From: CAWGMT01 sp963823675
Lineage (GTDB): Bacteria > Planctomycetota > Planctomycetia > Isosphaerales > Isosphaeraceae
Assembly (NCBI GenBank): GCA_963823675.1
Contig: CAWGMT010000004.1
Span: forward strand, 124,001-188,000
DNA length: 64,000 nt
Reading direction: 5' to 3'
Part shown: piece after piece, positions 9,098 through 17,483 of the stretch
How positions within the stretch are numbered: position 1 is the first letter of the stretch
How the letters are laid out: the number at the start of each line of letters is the position of its first letter
Position numbers and translations under genes: made by a program
The notes under the pieces: generated by a model
Told to the model about the DNA's origin: nothing
What the model saw: only the letters and a program-made list of their open reading frames with translations
Databases searched by the model: none

Positions 9098-9571
9098 CTA
9101 TCCTCTCGTCCCCGTCCGCTGGGCGGCTGCGGACGTGTTCAGTGCCACGGCGGCGCGAACGAGCGCCTTGAGCGCTTTTTCATCGATCTCGTCGCCCTCA
9201 TGGAAATCGATGGCACGCCTGGTGTTGCCTTCGAGGCTCGAGTTGAAGAGGCCTGAGGGGTCCTCCAACGAGGCGCCCTTGGCGAAGGTGATCTTCACGA
9301 CGTTCTTGTACGTCTCACCGGTGCAGATCATTCGATCGTGATACCACACCGGAACCCCTCTCCACTTCCACTCCTCGACGACTTCGGGGTCGGCCTGCTT
9401 GATGAGAGTTCGGATCCGAGCGAGCGTCTCGCCCCGCCAATCACTCAGCTCCTTGATTCTCGCATCGATCAACCGAGAAGGAGAGACTCCTCCTTTTGCT
9501 TCCTTCGAGCCGATCTTAGTCTTCTTCATGGTTGTTGTCGCTTTCTTCGTGGTTGTTGGTGCTTTCTTCAT
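9098..9571 (-). CDS. DUF1801-domain protein with basic Lys/Thr-rich N-terminal tail
   Basis: 157 residues from ATG 9571. The body has DUF1801/YdhG-like features: IDARIKELSDWRGETLARIR, VEEWKWRGVPVWYHDRMICT and VVKITFAKGASLEDPSGLFN, ending in a helical KALKALVRAAVALN segment. The function of the family is not established. The first 28 residues are a repetitive Lys/Thr/Met tail (MKKAPTTTKKATTTMKK), resembling histone-H1-like bacterial tails. I chose this start because the open frame upstream (to 9727) overlaps the DoxX gene and looks like its shadow. The stop of DoxX is about 35 nt upstream, so the genes are probably co-transcribed. Confidence 0.8.
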   Translation of the reverse strand: MKKAPTTTKKATTTMKKTKIGSKEAKGGVSPSRLIDARIKELSDWRGETLARIRTLIKQADPEVVEEWKWRGVPVWYHDRMICTGETYKNVVKITFAKGASLEDPSGLFNSSLEGNTRRAIDFHEGDEIDEKALKALVRAAVALNTSAAAQRTGTRG

Positions 9572-9605
9572 GCTTGTCGTCGCTCTCCCGTCACCTGGAG
9601 GAGGG

Positions 9606-10037
9606 TTAACAGCCGGCTGTGCGTGGTCGGGCGCTCGGCTGCGTAACCTGCAGGAGGCGCCAGAACACGTACGAAAACCCCCAGAGCACTCCGGTGCCCA
9701 CCGCCCAGCCCCACGCCTCCGGGCCATCGCCTACCGCGAGGTGGGCAATGAGCGCCGAGCCGAGGTTGATCGCGAAGCCGGCGTATGCCCACTCTTTGAG
9801 CCTCGCCGGCACCGGCGCAAGCAGCAGCACCACCCCGAGGAACTTGGCCCATGAGAGCTCCACCCGGAAGTAGGCGGGGAAGCCGAGGTGGATGAACGCC
9901 TCCGCCACCTGTGGAAGGCGCAGTTGCGCGTAGGCCGTGAAGCCAATCTGCAGGCAGAAGAGCACTGTGACGATCCAGAAGCCGATGACTATTCCTTTGG
10001 TGCGAGGCATGTGCCGGTCAGATAACATAGTGGTCAC
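9606..10037 (-). CDS. DoxX-like family small membrane protein
   Basis: About 143 residues with four hydrophobic segments: IVIGFWIVTVLFCLQIGFTA, WAKFLGVVLLLAPVPA, YAGFAINLGSALIAHLAV and a last one around WAVGTGVLWGFSYVFW. It includes the DoxX-type pattern of a Pro/Lys-bearing loop (LKEWAYAG). The start is decided by a strong ribosome site: GGAGGAG lies 7 nt before a GTG at 10037; ATG 10028 is the alternative. It is divergent from the ECF41 sigma gene with about 126 nt between starts. Bacterial DoxX-like proteins have been linked to redox or sulfur chemistry, but the role here is unknown. Confidence 0.82.
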   Translation of the reverse strand: MTTMLSDRHMPRTKGIVIGFWIVTVLFCLQIGFTAYAQLRLPQVAEAFIHLGFPAYFRVELSWAKFLGVVLLLAPVPARLKEWAYAGFAINLGSALIAHLAVGDGPEAWGWAVGTGVLWGFSYVFWRLLQVTQPSARPRTAGC

Positions 10038-10085
10038 GATTTATCTCCTCCAAAGAAAGTCTGAATAGTCGAGTGGAATGATCCT

Positions 10086-10112
10086 TGTCACACCCTCCCC
10101 CTCGTCTTCGTC
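10086..10112 (+). promoter_or_regulatory. ECF41-type promoter (TGTCACA-N16-CGTC)
   Basis: TGTCACA at 10086-10092 is followed by exactly 16 nt and CGTC at 10109-10112, pointing toward the ECF41 sigma gene that starts 51 nt downstream. This matches the published ECF41 consensus in both boxes and in spacing, implying self-activation. The match is seen directly; use by this sigma factor is inferred. Confidence 0.75.
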
Positions 10113-10163
10113 ATGAAGATGACGGATGACCGCCGTAAAAGGTGACGAAGATGGAGAGTCAAA

Positions 10164-11102
10164 ATGACTGAAAACGAGTGGCTGGCCGAGAATTTTCAAG
10201 AGAAGCGCCCCCATTTACGGGCGGTCGCCTACCGGATTCTGGGCTCGAATTGGGAAGCGGAAGACGCCGTCCAGGAGGCCTGGCTGCGCCTCACGCGGTC
10301 CGACGCCAGGAGTACTGAGAATCTTGGCGGTTGGCTCACGACGGTGGTGGCCAGGGTTTGCCTGGACATGCTTCGGTCGCGCAAATCCAGAAAAGAAGAA
10401 TCGCTCGAGGAACAACTTCTGGAAGCATCGGAAAACCCGCGCCAAGCCGATCCCGCGGAGGAAGCCATCCTGGCTGACTCCGTTGGCTCCGCCCTGCTGA
10501 TCGTTTTAAGGACCTTGACTCCCGCCGAACGGGTAGCCTTCGTGCTGCACGACTTGTTCGACCTGTCCTTCGAAGAAATCGCCCCCATCGTGGGCCGATC
10601 GGAGGCTGCCGCCCGCCAACTCGCCAGCCGTGCCCGCCGCCGGGTGAGGGGCGGCCAGGAGGGCCGGGAAGATGAAGCAAAGAAGGGGGAAATCGTCTCT
10701 GCCTTCCTGGCCGCCTCCCGCGAAGGCAATTTCAACGCCCTGCTTCAATTGCTCGACCCCGAAATCCTGCTTACCGCGGATGACGTGGCCGTCAAAGTCA
10801 CTGAAGCCAATAAAGCCAAAGGCGCGCCGCCGTTACAAAGCGAGGTGCGGGGCGCGACGGTGGTGGCTGAAACCTTCAAGGGCCGGGCCTTGGCCGCCCA
10901 GTTGGCCCTCATCAATGGCTCCGTGGGAACCACCTGGATCGGCGGTGGAAAACCCCGGGTGGCTTTCCTGTTTTCCATCGAAAATGGGAAGATTCAGGGG
11001 ATTGACGTGGTCATGGACCCGGAGGATTTGAAGGCAATGGAAGTCGAACCTTTGGGTCATCCCGGCGTTCCAACTCTGGACGCCGGCGAGAAAAAGCTCT
11101 AA
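10164..11102 (+). CDS. ECF41-family RNA polymerase sigma factor with SnoaL-like C-terminal domain
   Basis: 312 residues, the length of SigJ/ECF41 proteins. Region 2 covers about 12-80 (AYRILGSNWEAEDAVQEAWL, GWLTTVVARVCLDMLRSR) and region 4 about 110-165 (TLTPAERVAFVLHDLFDLSF, GRSEAAARQLASRARRR). A SnoaL_2-like domain (about 175-300) replaces an anti-sigma factor; in this family it acts as a built-in inhibitor and activator. The GGGK motif is present (260-263), and DPEDLK (285-290) stands where the family has its NPDKL-like motif. The upstream ECF41 promoter suggests autoregulation. Divergent DoxX, DUF1801 and VOC genes are plausible targets or partners. A strong terminator follows the stop codon. 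Confidence 0.9.
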   Translation: MTENEWLAENFQEKRPHLRAVAYRILGSNWEAEDAVQEAWLRLTRSDARSTENLGGWLTTVVARVCLDMLRSRKSRKEESLEEQLLEASENPRQADPAEEAILADSVGSALLIVLRTLTPAERVAFVLHDLFDLSFEEIAPIVGRSEAAARQLASRARRRVRGGQEGREDEAKKGEIVSAFLAASREGNFNALLQLLDPEILLTADDVAVKVTEANKAKGAPPLQSEVRGATVVAETFKGRALAAQLALINGSVGTTWIGGGKPRVAFLFSIENGKIQGIDVVMDPEDLKAMEVEPLGHPGVPTLDAGEKKL

Positions 11103-11110
11103 CAAAGAAT

Positions 11111-11166
11111 AATCGGGCCGGGTCGTCCCGGGGAGCACCTCCCGGGACCACCCGACCCGATTTTCT
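11111..11166 (+). terminator. Rho-independent terminator of the ECF41 gene
   Basis: A 22-bp GC-rich stem with two mismatches (arms 11111-11132 and 11141-11162, 8-nt loop) runs straight into TTTTCT. It begins 9 nt after the sigma factor stop codon. Confidence 0.85.
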
Positions 11167-11197
11167 CCCTTGTTTTCTTCGCTGGGAATAACGAGCA

Positions 11198-11265
11198 GAT
11201 TCTTCGTCGCGAACATCTCCGCACGATGCGCACATCCTGGGATTGCCGGGCGGAGCCGGCTCCTA
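11198..11265 (+). repeat. Palindromic repeat copy A, left part (5' exon of the group II intron)
   Basis: From GATTCTTCGTCGC to CTCCTA this matches the complement of 35527-35594 with few changes. The intron interrupts the element exactly after this A. A small hairpin (GCCGG at 11245-11249, CCGGC at 11256-11260) ends five bases before the insertion point, the arrangement used by introns that home to stem-loops. Confidence 0.85.
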
Positions 11266-11737
11266 GTGCGCCTGTAACTGCATCGATTCTGCAAGGTGGG
11301 AGTCCTTGCCGGGATGCTCTGGCATCCCGTAACCAATGGTAACTGCGTCGCCGTGAGGCGGGGTGGAGAGCAACCGGAGGTGAACGTTCAGTCCGTAACA
11401 CAAGTGAACTCGATTCGGCTATCCGTCGTGGCGAGCCTGCTGGGAAAAGGCGAAGCCCAAATGACGCACGGCCCCTAAAGGGCGGCCACAGCCTGTGGTC
11501 CGGTAAGTCCGACTGAGAAAAACCCCAGAGACCAGTCGGGACGACGGGGGGTGGTTGGAGACGGAATGAACGGAAGTTTCGATGACAAAACGCAGGGAGA
11601 CCTGGGTGGCGCCAAAGCAGGTGTTCATACTCCACGGGGAGTCGAAGAGCCAGCCACCCAGGAGTCACAGCACCCATAGTAGCGTAGAAGCCGGGTAACT
11701 CCGGGGGAGCCAAGGGGTGCAGGAAGGTGGAAACGCA

Positions 11738-13069
11738 ATGACCCAACCGATGGAAAACCAACCGGAGGCAGTATCCGAAAGGATTAAACGCGTCGGAGAG
11801 CTCCTGCGTCCTTGGACGTGGACCGAACCAACGGTTTGGACAGAGCGGATGTTGACAGCCCTCATACAGGGGGTCAAAGGAGGCAAATGGTTTAGCTTGA
11901 TTGACAAGATCCACCCCGAGCGAACTCTGCGAGCGGCGTTCGGTCAAGTTGCCGCCAACAAAGGGTCCGCAGGGGTTGATCACGTCACGACCACGATGTT
12001 TGGAGATCGCCTGGACGAGGAAGTGAGGAAACTCAGCGAACAACTGCGGAACGGAAGCTACCGTCCGCAGGCAATCCGCCGACACTACATCCCCAAGCCG
12101 GGGAGTCAGGAGAAGCGGCCGCTGGGGATTCCGACGGTCCGAGACCGGGTGGTCCAAACGGCACTTCGGATGGTACTGGAACCGATTTTCGAGCGGGACT
12201 TCGCCGAACACAGCTACGGATTTCGCCCCGGACGGGGATGCAAAGACGCGCTGCGTCGAGCAGACGGACTGCTCAAGACCGGGTACACCTACATCGTCGA
12301 TGCCGACCTGAAGAGCTATTTCGACACGATTCCCCACGATCGCCTGATGACCCTGGTGGGCCAGAAGGTATCGGACGGACGGGTACTGAACCTGATCGAG
12401 GCGTTCCTCAAGCAAGGCGTCCTGGACGGCTTGCGTGAATGGACTCCCGAGACGGGCAGTCCCCAGGGTGCTGTTGTCAGCCCGCTGCTCAGTAATATCT
12501 ATCTGAACCCTCTGGACCACAAGATGGCCCAAGAGGGATTCGAGATGGTGCGGTACGCGGATGACTTCGTGATCCTGTGTCGCAGCCCGGAAGACGCGAT
12601 GCGAGCCTTGGCGGTGGTGCAAGAATGGACGGCGGAAGCCGGGCTCATGCTGCATCCGACCAAGACGCGGATCGTCAACGCAACGACCGACTCCTTCGAG
12701 TTCTTGGGCTATCGGTTCCGCAAAGGCAAACGCTTTCCGCGCACCAAAAGCATCCAGAAGCTCAAGGATACGATCCGAGCCAAGACGAAGCGGAACAACG
12801 GGCAATGCCTTCCGGCGATCATCGGGTCGTTGAACCCGACGCTGCGGGGCTGGTTTGAATACTTCAAACACAGCTATAAAACGACGTTCCCAGAACTGGA
12901 CGGCTGGATCCGGGGTAGGCTGAGAAGCATACTCCGGAAACGCCAGAAGAAACGGGGGCGTGGTCGTGGCTCGGATCATCAGCGCTGGCCAAATGCGTAC
13001 TTTGCTGACCTGGGACTGTACAGCTTGAAAGCAGCCCATCGGTTGGCGTGTCAATCCTCTTCGAGGTAA
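11738..13069 (+). CDS. ltrA: Group II intron reverse transcriptase/maturase
   Basis: 443 residues from ATG 11738, preceded by GGAAGGTGG. An in-frame GTG at 11717 is an alternative. RT motifs are in order: FGQVAANKGSAGVDHVT (RT0/1), RPLGIPTVRDRVVQTALR (RT2), SYGFRPGRGCKDAL (RT2a), DADLKSYFDTIPH (RT3), GSPQGAVVSPLLSNIYL (RT4), the catalytic YADD (about residue 273) and FEFLGYRF (RT6/7). A maturase (X) domain follows, with NPTLRGWFEYFKHSY. The C-terminus is basic but lacks the HNH endonuclease domain. The protein should splice its own intron and copy it into target DNA. It lies wholly inside the intron, ending about 15 nt before domain V. Confidence 0.95.
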   Translation: MTQPMENQPEAVSERIKRVGELLRPWTWTEPTVWTERMLTALIQGVKGGKWFSLIDKIHPERTLRAAFGQVAANKGSAGVDHVTTTMFGDRLDEEVRKLSEQLRNGSYRPQAIRRHYIPKPGSQEKRPLGIPTVRDRVVQTALRMVLEPIFERDFAEHSYGFRPGRGCKDALRRADGLLKTGYTYIVDADLKSYFDTIPHDRLMTLVGQKVSDGRVLNLIEAFLKQGVLDGLREWTPETGSPQGAVVSPLLSNIYLNPLDHKMAQEGFEMVRYADDFVILCRSPEDAMRALAVVQEWTAEAGLMLHPTKTRIVNATTDSFEFLGYRFRKGKRFPRTKSIQKLKDTIRAKTKRNNGQCLPAIIGSLNPTLRGWFEYFKHSYKTTFPELDGWIRGRLRSILRKRQKKRGRGRGSDHQRWPNAYFADLGLYSLKAAHRLACQSSSR

Positions 13070-13084
13070 ATACCACTGACTGGA

Positions 13085-13117
13085 GAGCCGTATGCGGGAG
13101 ATCCGCCTGTACGGTTC
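13085..13117 (+). other. Group II intron domain V
   Basis: Hairpin from GAGCCGTATGCGGG to CCGCCTGTACGGTTC. It holds the catalytic AGC triad near its base and the usual two-nucleotide bulge on the 3' strand. It lies between the maturase stop and the 3' splice site, as expected. Confidence 0.85.
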
Positions 13118-13161
13118 GGAGGGAGGGGGGACCGAAACCAATCGGTCCCTCCTACCCCTAT

Positions 13162-13224
13162 CAAAAGCACGTGCTGCTGCGCCGCTGTAGGAGGGGGCTC
13201 TGTCCCCCGATCTGTTGTTGCGGC
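13162..13224 (+). repeat. Palindromic repeat copy A, right part (3' exon of the intron)
   Basis: CAAAAGCACGTGCTGC through GGGGGCTCTGTCCCCCGATC to TTGCGGC matches the complement of 35467-35526. The GGGGG/CCCCC hairpin is perfect here. Confidence 0.85.
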
Positions 13225-13319
13225 GGAGTCGCTGGCGAGCAGCACCTGGTGCGCACCACTCGCGGCCTGCAATTCCTGGTTGACTACCCCGGGGAAGCCG
13301 AGGTTCTGCGCACATGCGG

Positions 13320-14865
13320 CTAGCGCGTGAATTTCAATCCCGGGTCGCTCGGCGGAGCACCAACGACCCGAAACGTAAAGTGATCGGCGTCCGCCCAGGC
13401 GACCTGGCCGACCAGGGCGCCGTTCTGGCCCCCCTGGGCGGCCAGGGTCAAGACGCCGTCGGTGAGGGTTGATTTGCCCGCGATGTTCATCGTGGGCTTG
13501 CCCGGGCCGGTCGCCGTCCAGGTGAACGTACCGTCGCCCTGGATCGCCAGGGCGATCTTCACGGCCTGGGCCGGCGTCGCGGCCCAGGTCCCGGCCAGCT
13601 TCCCAAGGGTGGCCGGCTCGGCGCTCGGGGCCGCATCGGCGGGCGGCGGTTGGTTACCGCCGGCGGGTTGGAACTGGGCGATGAGTTGCGCCGAAAGCGT
13701 GTCGCCGGGCTGGAGCCTGACGACGTCCTTGAGCTGGGCGATGGCCTCCGGGTCGTGCCCTTCGGCCAGGTACTGGTAGGCCAGCACGAAGCGAGCCTGG
13801 GCCGAATCGGGGTTCGCCTTGACGTAGGCCTCCAGCGCCCTGAGCTGGCGGGTGTAGGTCTCGACGTCGGGGTACATCCCGCTCAAAGTCGTCCAGTCCC
13901 AGCCGGGTCGAACGGAGAGGACCGCGTAGAGCGGAGCCGCGGCTTGCTCATACTTGCCTTTGGCGAAATAGGCCAGGGCGAGGAACTCGTGCAACGTCGG
14001 GTCGTTGGGAGTCTGAGCGAGCGCCTGCTGGTCGAGCTGAAGGGCTTGAGCGTAGTCACCTGCCTTGAACGCCTCACGCGCCTGGCCGAACGCCGAGTCT
14101 GCCTGGCCAGCGACGGCCTGCTCGGGCGCCGCGGCGGTCGTGCTGATCGGCTGGGAGTAGTTATAACCCGGCGCGGCGGCCGCCTGCTGCGTATTGTCGG
14201 GCTGCTGCCCGGCCGCGATCTGCGGCGCACCACCCGACGCGGAACCGGCGCCGTAGTAGGGATTGCTATAGCCCGAATAGCCCCAGCCGTACATCGGCGA
14301 CCCGGCGCCCCAGGCCCCGACCCCGCTTGGGTAACCGTAGCCCAGCCCAGTCGCACCCCAGCCTCCGTAGCTGTTGCCGTTCCAGTAGCCGCCATAGCCC
14401 ATGCCGGAATGGTTATTCGAATAGGCTGCACCGGCGGCCGCACCGCCGGCGGCGGCACCCGCGTAGGGGTACGACGAGCCCTGGTTGTGGTTCGCGTACC
14501 CCGCCCCGGCGGCGGCGCCGGCGGCGCCTGCGTGGGGGTATTGCGATGACTGGTTATGGTTGGCGTAGCCCGCGCCCGCGGCGGCGGCACCCGCGGGGTG
14601 GTTCGACGAGCCCTGATTGCCGTATTGCGAGTGGTTGCCATAGGAACCCGACGGGCTCGTCAACGAGTGGGGCTGGCTAAAGGAGGGAGACTGGCCCATG
14701 GATCCTCGGCCCATCTGGCCGCTGTAGCCGCCGCGGCCGCCACCGCCATAGCCGCCACCGCCACCACCGCGGTAACCGCCGCCGCGACCTGCGAGGACGT
14801 CAGATGGAAGGGAAAGGAGCGCACAGAGTGATGCCGAGGGCCGGCGCCAAGAGTATGCGATTCAT
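13320..14865 (-). CDS. Secreted Gly/Tyr/Asn-rich TPR protein (frameshifted near start)
   Basis: A signal-peptide-like start MNRILLAPALGITLCA at 14865 runs into a stop. One base further along, the reading continues (LLSLPSDVLAGRGGG, then Gly/Tyr-rich repeats) into the long frame that ends at 13320. I read one gene with a one-base shift near 14815. About 200 residues of low-complexity Gly/Ala/Asn/Tyr/Ser sequence with repeated GYANHNQ units come first. Two or three TPR-like units follow (FGQAREAFKAGDYAQALQLD, ALAYFAKGKYEQAAAPLYAV), then a C-terminal beta-rich domain (TWAATPAQAVKIALAIQGDG). Probably a cell-surface or periplasmic protein of unknown role. Without the signal piece the gene would start at ATG 14714. 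Confidence 0.72.
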
Positions 14866-14914
14866 GATGAAGATCCTCGTTGAACGGAAATTGTGTTGGG
14901 TACGTCTGGTGGCC

Positions 14915-15908
14915 TTACTTGCCGACTTCGGGTGGCTTGCGCACGATTGTGAACTCGTCGATCCCGGGGACTGCGGAGCCTCCCAGGGTCCTTGCCGTCG
15001 AACTGCCAGCTCATCCGGTCCTTGCCCAGGCGGGTGATGATGTTCGTGGCCGACACGGGTTGCCCTTCCCGGCCGACCCCTTCGACCTTGACCACCCATT
15101 GGTTGCCGGTGCGGGTGAAGTAGCCTTCACCGTGGCCGCCCTCGGAGTCGAAAATCCAGGTCTTGAACTGCCGCTTGAGTGGGTCCCAGCCGATCCGCTG
15201 AGTGCCCGAGAGCACCAACTCGCCCTGCGTCTTCATGGTGAACTCACGATCGAGGAAGTTGCCGCCCTTGGCCCAAGTGCAGGACGTGGAGACAACCGCG
15301 GCCTGGCTTTCGTTGACCCAGTCGCCCACGAGCCACTCCAGTTCCTTCAGGCGGTCGTGGGGGGCGAGGTCGTGCTCGTGTTCGTCGCGCACGGCGGCCT
15401 GCCGCCACTGTCCGCCTTGCTTGACGTATACGGCGGTGAAGCGGGTGATCTCGGGTGCGCCGGCACCCGCGGCGGGTGTGATCGTCGTGCGGCCCTCCTC
15501 GAGGGCAGTCTCCGGGCCGAGGAAACGGAGCGAGTCAACCTGGATGGCGACTGTGCTCTTGGGACTGTCGGCAAACGATGCGGCGTACTGGTCGCGGACG
15601 GCGGCGCGTCCCTCGACTCGCTCGCCTCGCTCGCCGACGACCACCGCCGTCTCGGTGTACGTGGCCGCGGCGGCCTCGGCGTTGCGAGCGTTGAAAGCCG
15701 CGACGAACTCATCGAGAAGCGCCTTGATCGCCTTCTCGTCGTCACCCCGACCGGCCGGAGGCGTCACGGTCTCGGCCGCCTGCGCGGCGGCGGTTTGCAC
15801 GGCCGCCGAAATTGCCGGCGCTCGCTTCGTCCGCTCCTGGGCGTTGAGGCCCGAGCCGGTCGCGCCGATCACGACCATGAGGATCAGAAAGACCTTCTTC
15901 ATCAGCAT
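14915..15908 (-). CDS. Secreted SgcJ/EcaC-type (SnoaL-like/DUF4440) protein (frameshifted near end)
   Basis: N-terminal signal peptide (KKVFLILMVVIGATGSGLNA). A SnoaL-like/DUF4440 domain covers about 55-165 (DDEKAIKALLDEFVAAFNAR, AAAATYTETAVVVGERGERV, RAAVRDQYAASFADSP). The second domain, after about 185, begins LKELEWLVGDWVNESQAAVV and contains WDPLKRQFKTWIFDSEGGHG. An extra base in a GGG run near 14983 breaks the frame. Read through, the protein ends GIDEFTIVRKPPEVGK with TAA at 14915-14917, a natural C-terminus; the unshifted frame runs on to 14862 with unrelated residues. The start is ATG 15908 or 15902. No catalytic role can be assigned. Confidence 0.75.
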
Positions 15909-16108
15909 TTTCCCTTTCGCAAGAACGCGTTCTTCGCCCTCTGGCGGCTCGGAACGCTACGAACGAGTCACGGGTTTCATTTCAGAACCGGCTGCCTGGC
16001 CTTGTGCAGCGCGTTGCCGAGCGGATCGGCCAGCCGGACGACTTCGACATTCAAGCCGGCGCGGCTTACGAGCGCCGGGCGAACACCAACACGTAAAAGA
16101 CATTGTGC

Positions 16109-16540
16109 CTATCCCTGCTCCGACACCGCCGGCGAGACGAACGAACCACCACCGAGGACGGCCTCGACTGCCGGGATCAAGTCGATGGCCGCGGTCCGCT
16201 TGAGCACGAATCCTCTAGCGCCTGCGTCGCGCATCTGGGTGGCGACGGTGGGCTCGTCGTGAACGCTGAGGGCGATCAATCGTAATCGGGGGAAACGGCC
16301 CGTCAACTGCCGCACGACGTTGGTCCCTTCCTTCACCGGCATTGAGAGGTCCACGACAACAAGGTCAGGGTCGAGCCGCTCGATCGCTTCGAGCAATGAC
16401 CCCTCGTCGGCAACCATCACGACCGCGGCGAACAGCGATTCCAACAGGCTGTGGACACCCTGCAACATCGGAAGGTGACTATCGGCCAGGAGGACACGCC
16501 CTTGCCTCATCGTGCCGCCTGTCTTGTCTCGTTGCGTCAT
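16109..16540 (-). CDS. Receiver-only response regulator
   Basis: About 143 residues (133 if started at ATG 16510): a lone CheY-like receiver with no output domain. Seen: RVLLADSH (one of the two acidic-pocket residues replaced by Ser, usually DD), phosphoacceptor Asp in LVVVDLSMPVK and the conserved Lys in GFVLKRTA. It resembles the receiver of the neighbouring LuxR-type regulator and lies downstream of it on the same strand after about 300 nt. It may act as a phosphate sink or an accessory for that kinase, or be a truncated NarL-type regulator that lost its HTH. The 16,541-16,841 gap shows no gene or clear signal. Confidence 0.8.
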   Translation of the reverse strand: MTQRDKTGGTMRQGRVLLADSHLPMLQGVHSLLESLFAAVVMVADEGSLLEAIERLDPDLVVVDLSMPVKEGTNVVRQLTGRFPRLRLIALSVHDEPTVATQMRDAGARGFVLKRTAAIDLIPAVEAVLGGGSFVSPAVSEQG

Positions 16541-16841
16541 CCGACTTCCTGTTCAATCCGGGCACCAGTCCCCTGCCCGCACGAGGCGATCGACGCTCGA
16601 TCTTTTGCTCGCTCCATGCTCAGCCGATCCCACTCTCGGAGAAGAAGCCAAGGGCGAGGCGCCACCGCCGAGGCATCGACCCTCCGCACCGTCGCGTGGA
16701 GACGCGCGCCCACAACCGCCCGGCACCTGGAACGACGCCGAGCGTTTGAACTCCAACGGATCATTCTGCGAAGTGCCGGGAGGGGACGCTACTCGCAAAA
16801 CTACTGGGTGCGGATTGCGCTTGCGCAGCGCGGACGACCCG

Positions 16842-17483
16842 TCAAAGGGAGATGATGCCGTTGCGGATCGCGTACTGGACCAGCTCGGCCGCGGTCCGGG
16901 CGCCGAGCACTTTCATGACGCGAGATCTATGAAATTCCGCGGTCCGCGTTGAAATGTGCAGCAGGCTCGCGACCTCCTTGGCCGACCGGCCCTCGGCGGA
17001 GAGCTGCAGCACTTCGCGCTGGCGAGGCGTCAATCGCCCGGCCGCGTTCGGGGGTTGCGGGCCGTCTTCTTGATAAGAGCGGAGAAGCTCCCCGGCGATC
17101 AGCGGGGTCACGTAGGTCTGACCGCGGAGTGCTGCTCGTATCGCCTTGACCAGTTCGTCGTGGGCGGAATGTTTCAGGACGTAACCCGATGCCCCGGCCT
17201 CCATCGCCCTTCGTGCGTAGGAGACGTCGCGCTGCATGGTCAAGAAGACCACCCGGCACGTGACTTCCGCTTGACGGATTTGTGCGACGGCGTCGATGCC
17301 GTTGAGCGAGGGCATGCTGATGTCGGCGACGATCAGGTCGGGCCGGAGGCTTATGGCGGCCTCGACCAGCTCCCTGCCGTCAGACACGATCCCCACCAGC
17401 TCGAATTCCGGCTCCAAAAGGCCCCGCACGCCCTCGGCCAAGATCCGGTGGTCGTCGGCGAGCAAGATCCGTGGCTTCTTCAT
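16842..17483 (-). CDS. NarL/LuxR-family response regulator
   Basis: 213 residues. The receiver domain has RILLADDH (acidic pocket), phosphoacceptor Asp54 (IVADISMPS), a Thr switch (VVFLTM) and Lys104 (GYVLKHS). The GerE/LuxR-type helix-turn-helix is about 148-210 (LTPRQREVLQLSAEGRSAKE, HISTRTAEFHRSRVMKVLG). It should bind DNA on phosphorylation by the adjacent histidine kinase, whose stop overlaps this start by 4 nt (ATGA), a clear two-gene operon. Target genes are not evident. Confidence 0.93.
   Translation of the reverse strand: MKKPRILLADDHRILAEGVRGLLEPEFELVGIVSDGRELVEAAISLRPDLIVADISMPSLNGIDAVAQIRQAEVTCRVVFLTMQRDVSYARRAMEAGASGYVLKHSAHDELVKAIRAALRGQTYVTPLIAGELLRSYQEDGPQPPNAAGRLTPRQREVLQLSAEGRSAKEVASLLHISTRTAEFHRSRVMKVLGARTAAELVQYAIRNGIISL

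Larger units (their letters stand above)
11266..13161 (+). mobile_element. Group II intron, full length with maturase
   Basis: 1,896 nt. It begins GTGCGCC, the standard group II 5' end, and finishes CCTACCCCTAT. Both ends are fixed by the empty copy of the host repeat at 35.5 kb: exon CTCCTA joins exon CAAAAG there (CTCTTA joined to CAAAAG) with nothing between. The 5' structured region takes up about 470 nt before the maturase gene; domain V lies after it. The intron is in an intergenic repeat, so it interrupts no gene. The hairpin just upstream of the insertion and the endonuclease-free maturase suggest a class C-like intron, but I could not assign the class firmly. Confidence 0.93.

Noticed and set aside
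11099..13315. Long minus-strand open frame across the whole intron
   Set aside because: It is antisense to the maturase and the structured RNA, has no recognisable motifs, and arises from the coding bias of the plus-strand gene.
13225..13319. Short plus-strand frame ending LVDYPGEAEVLRTCG as a gene remnant
   Set aside because: Only about 25 residues could be coding; too short to support without a database match.
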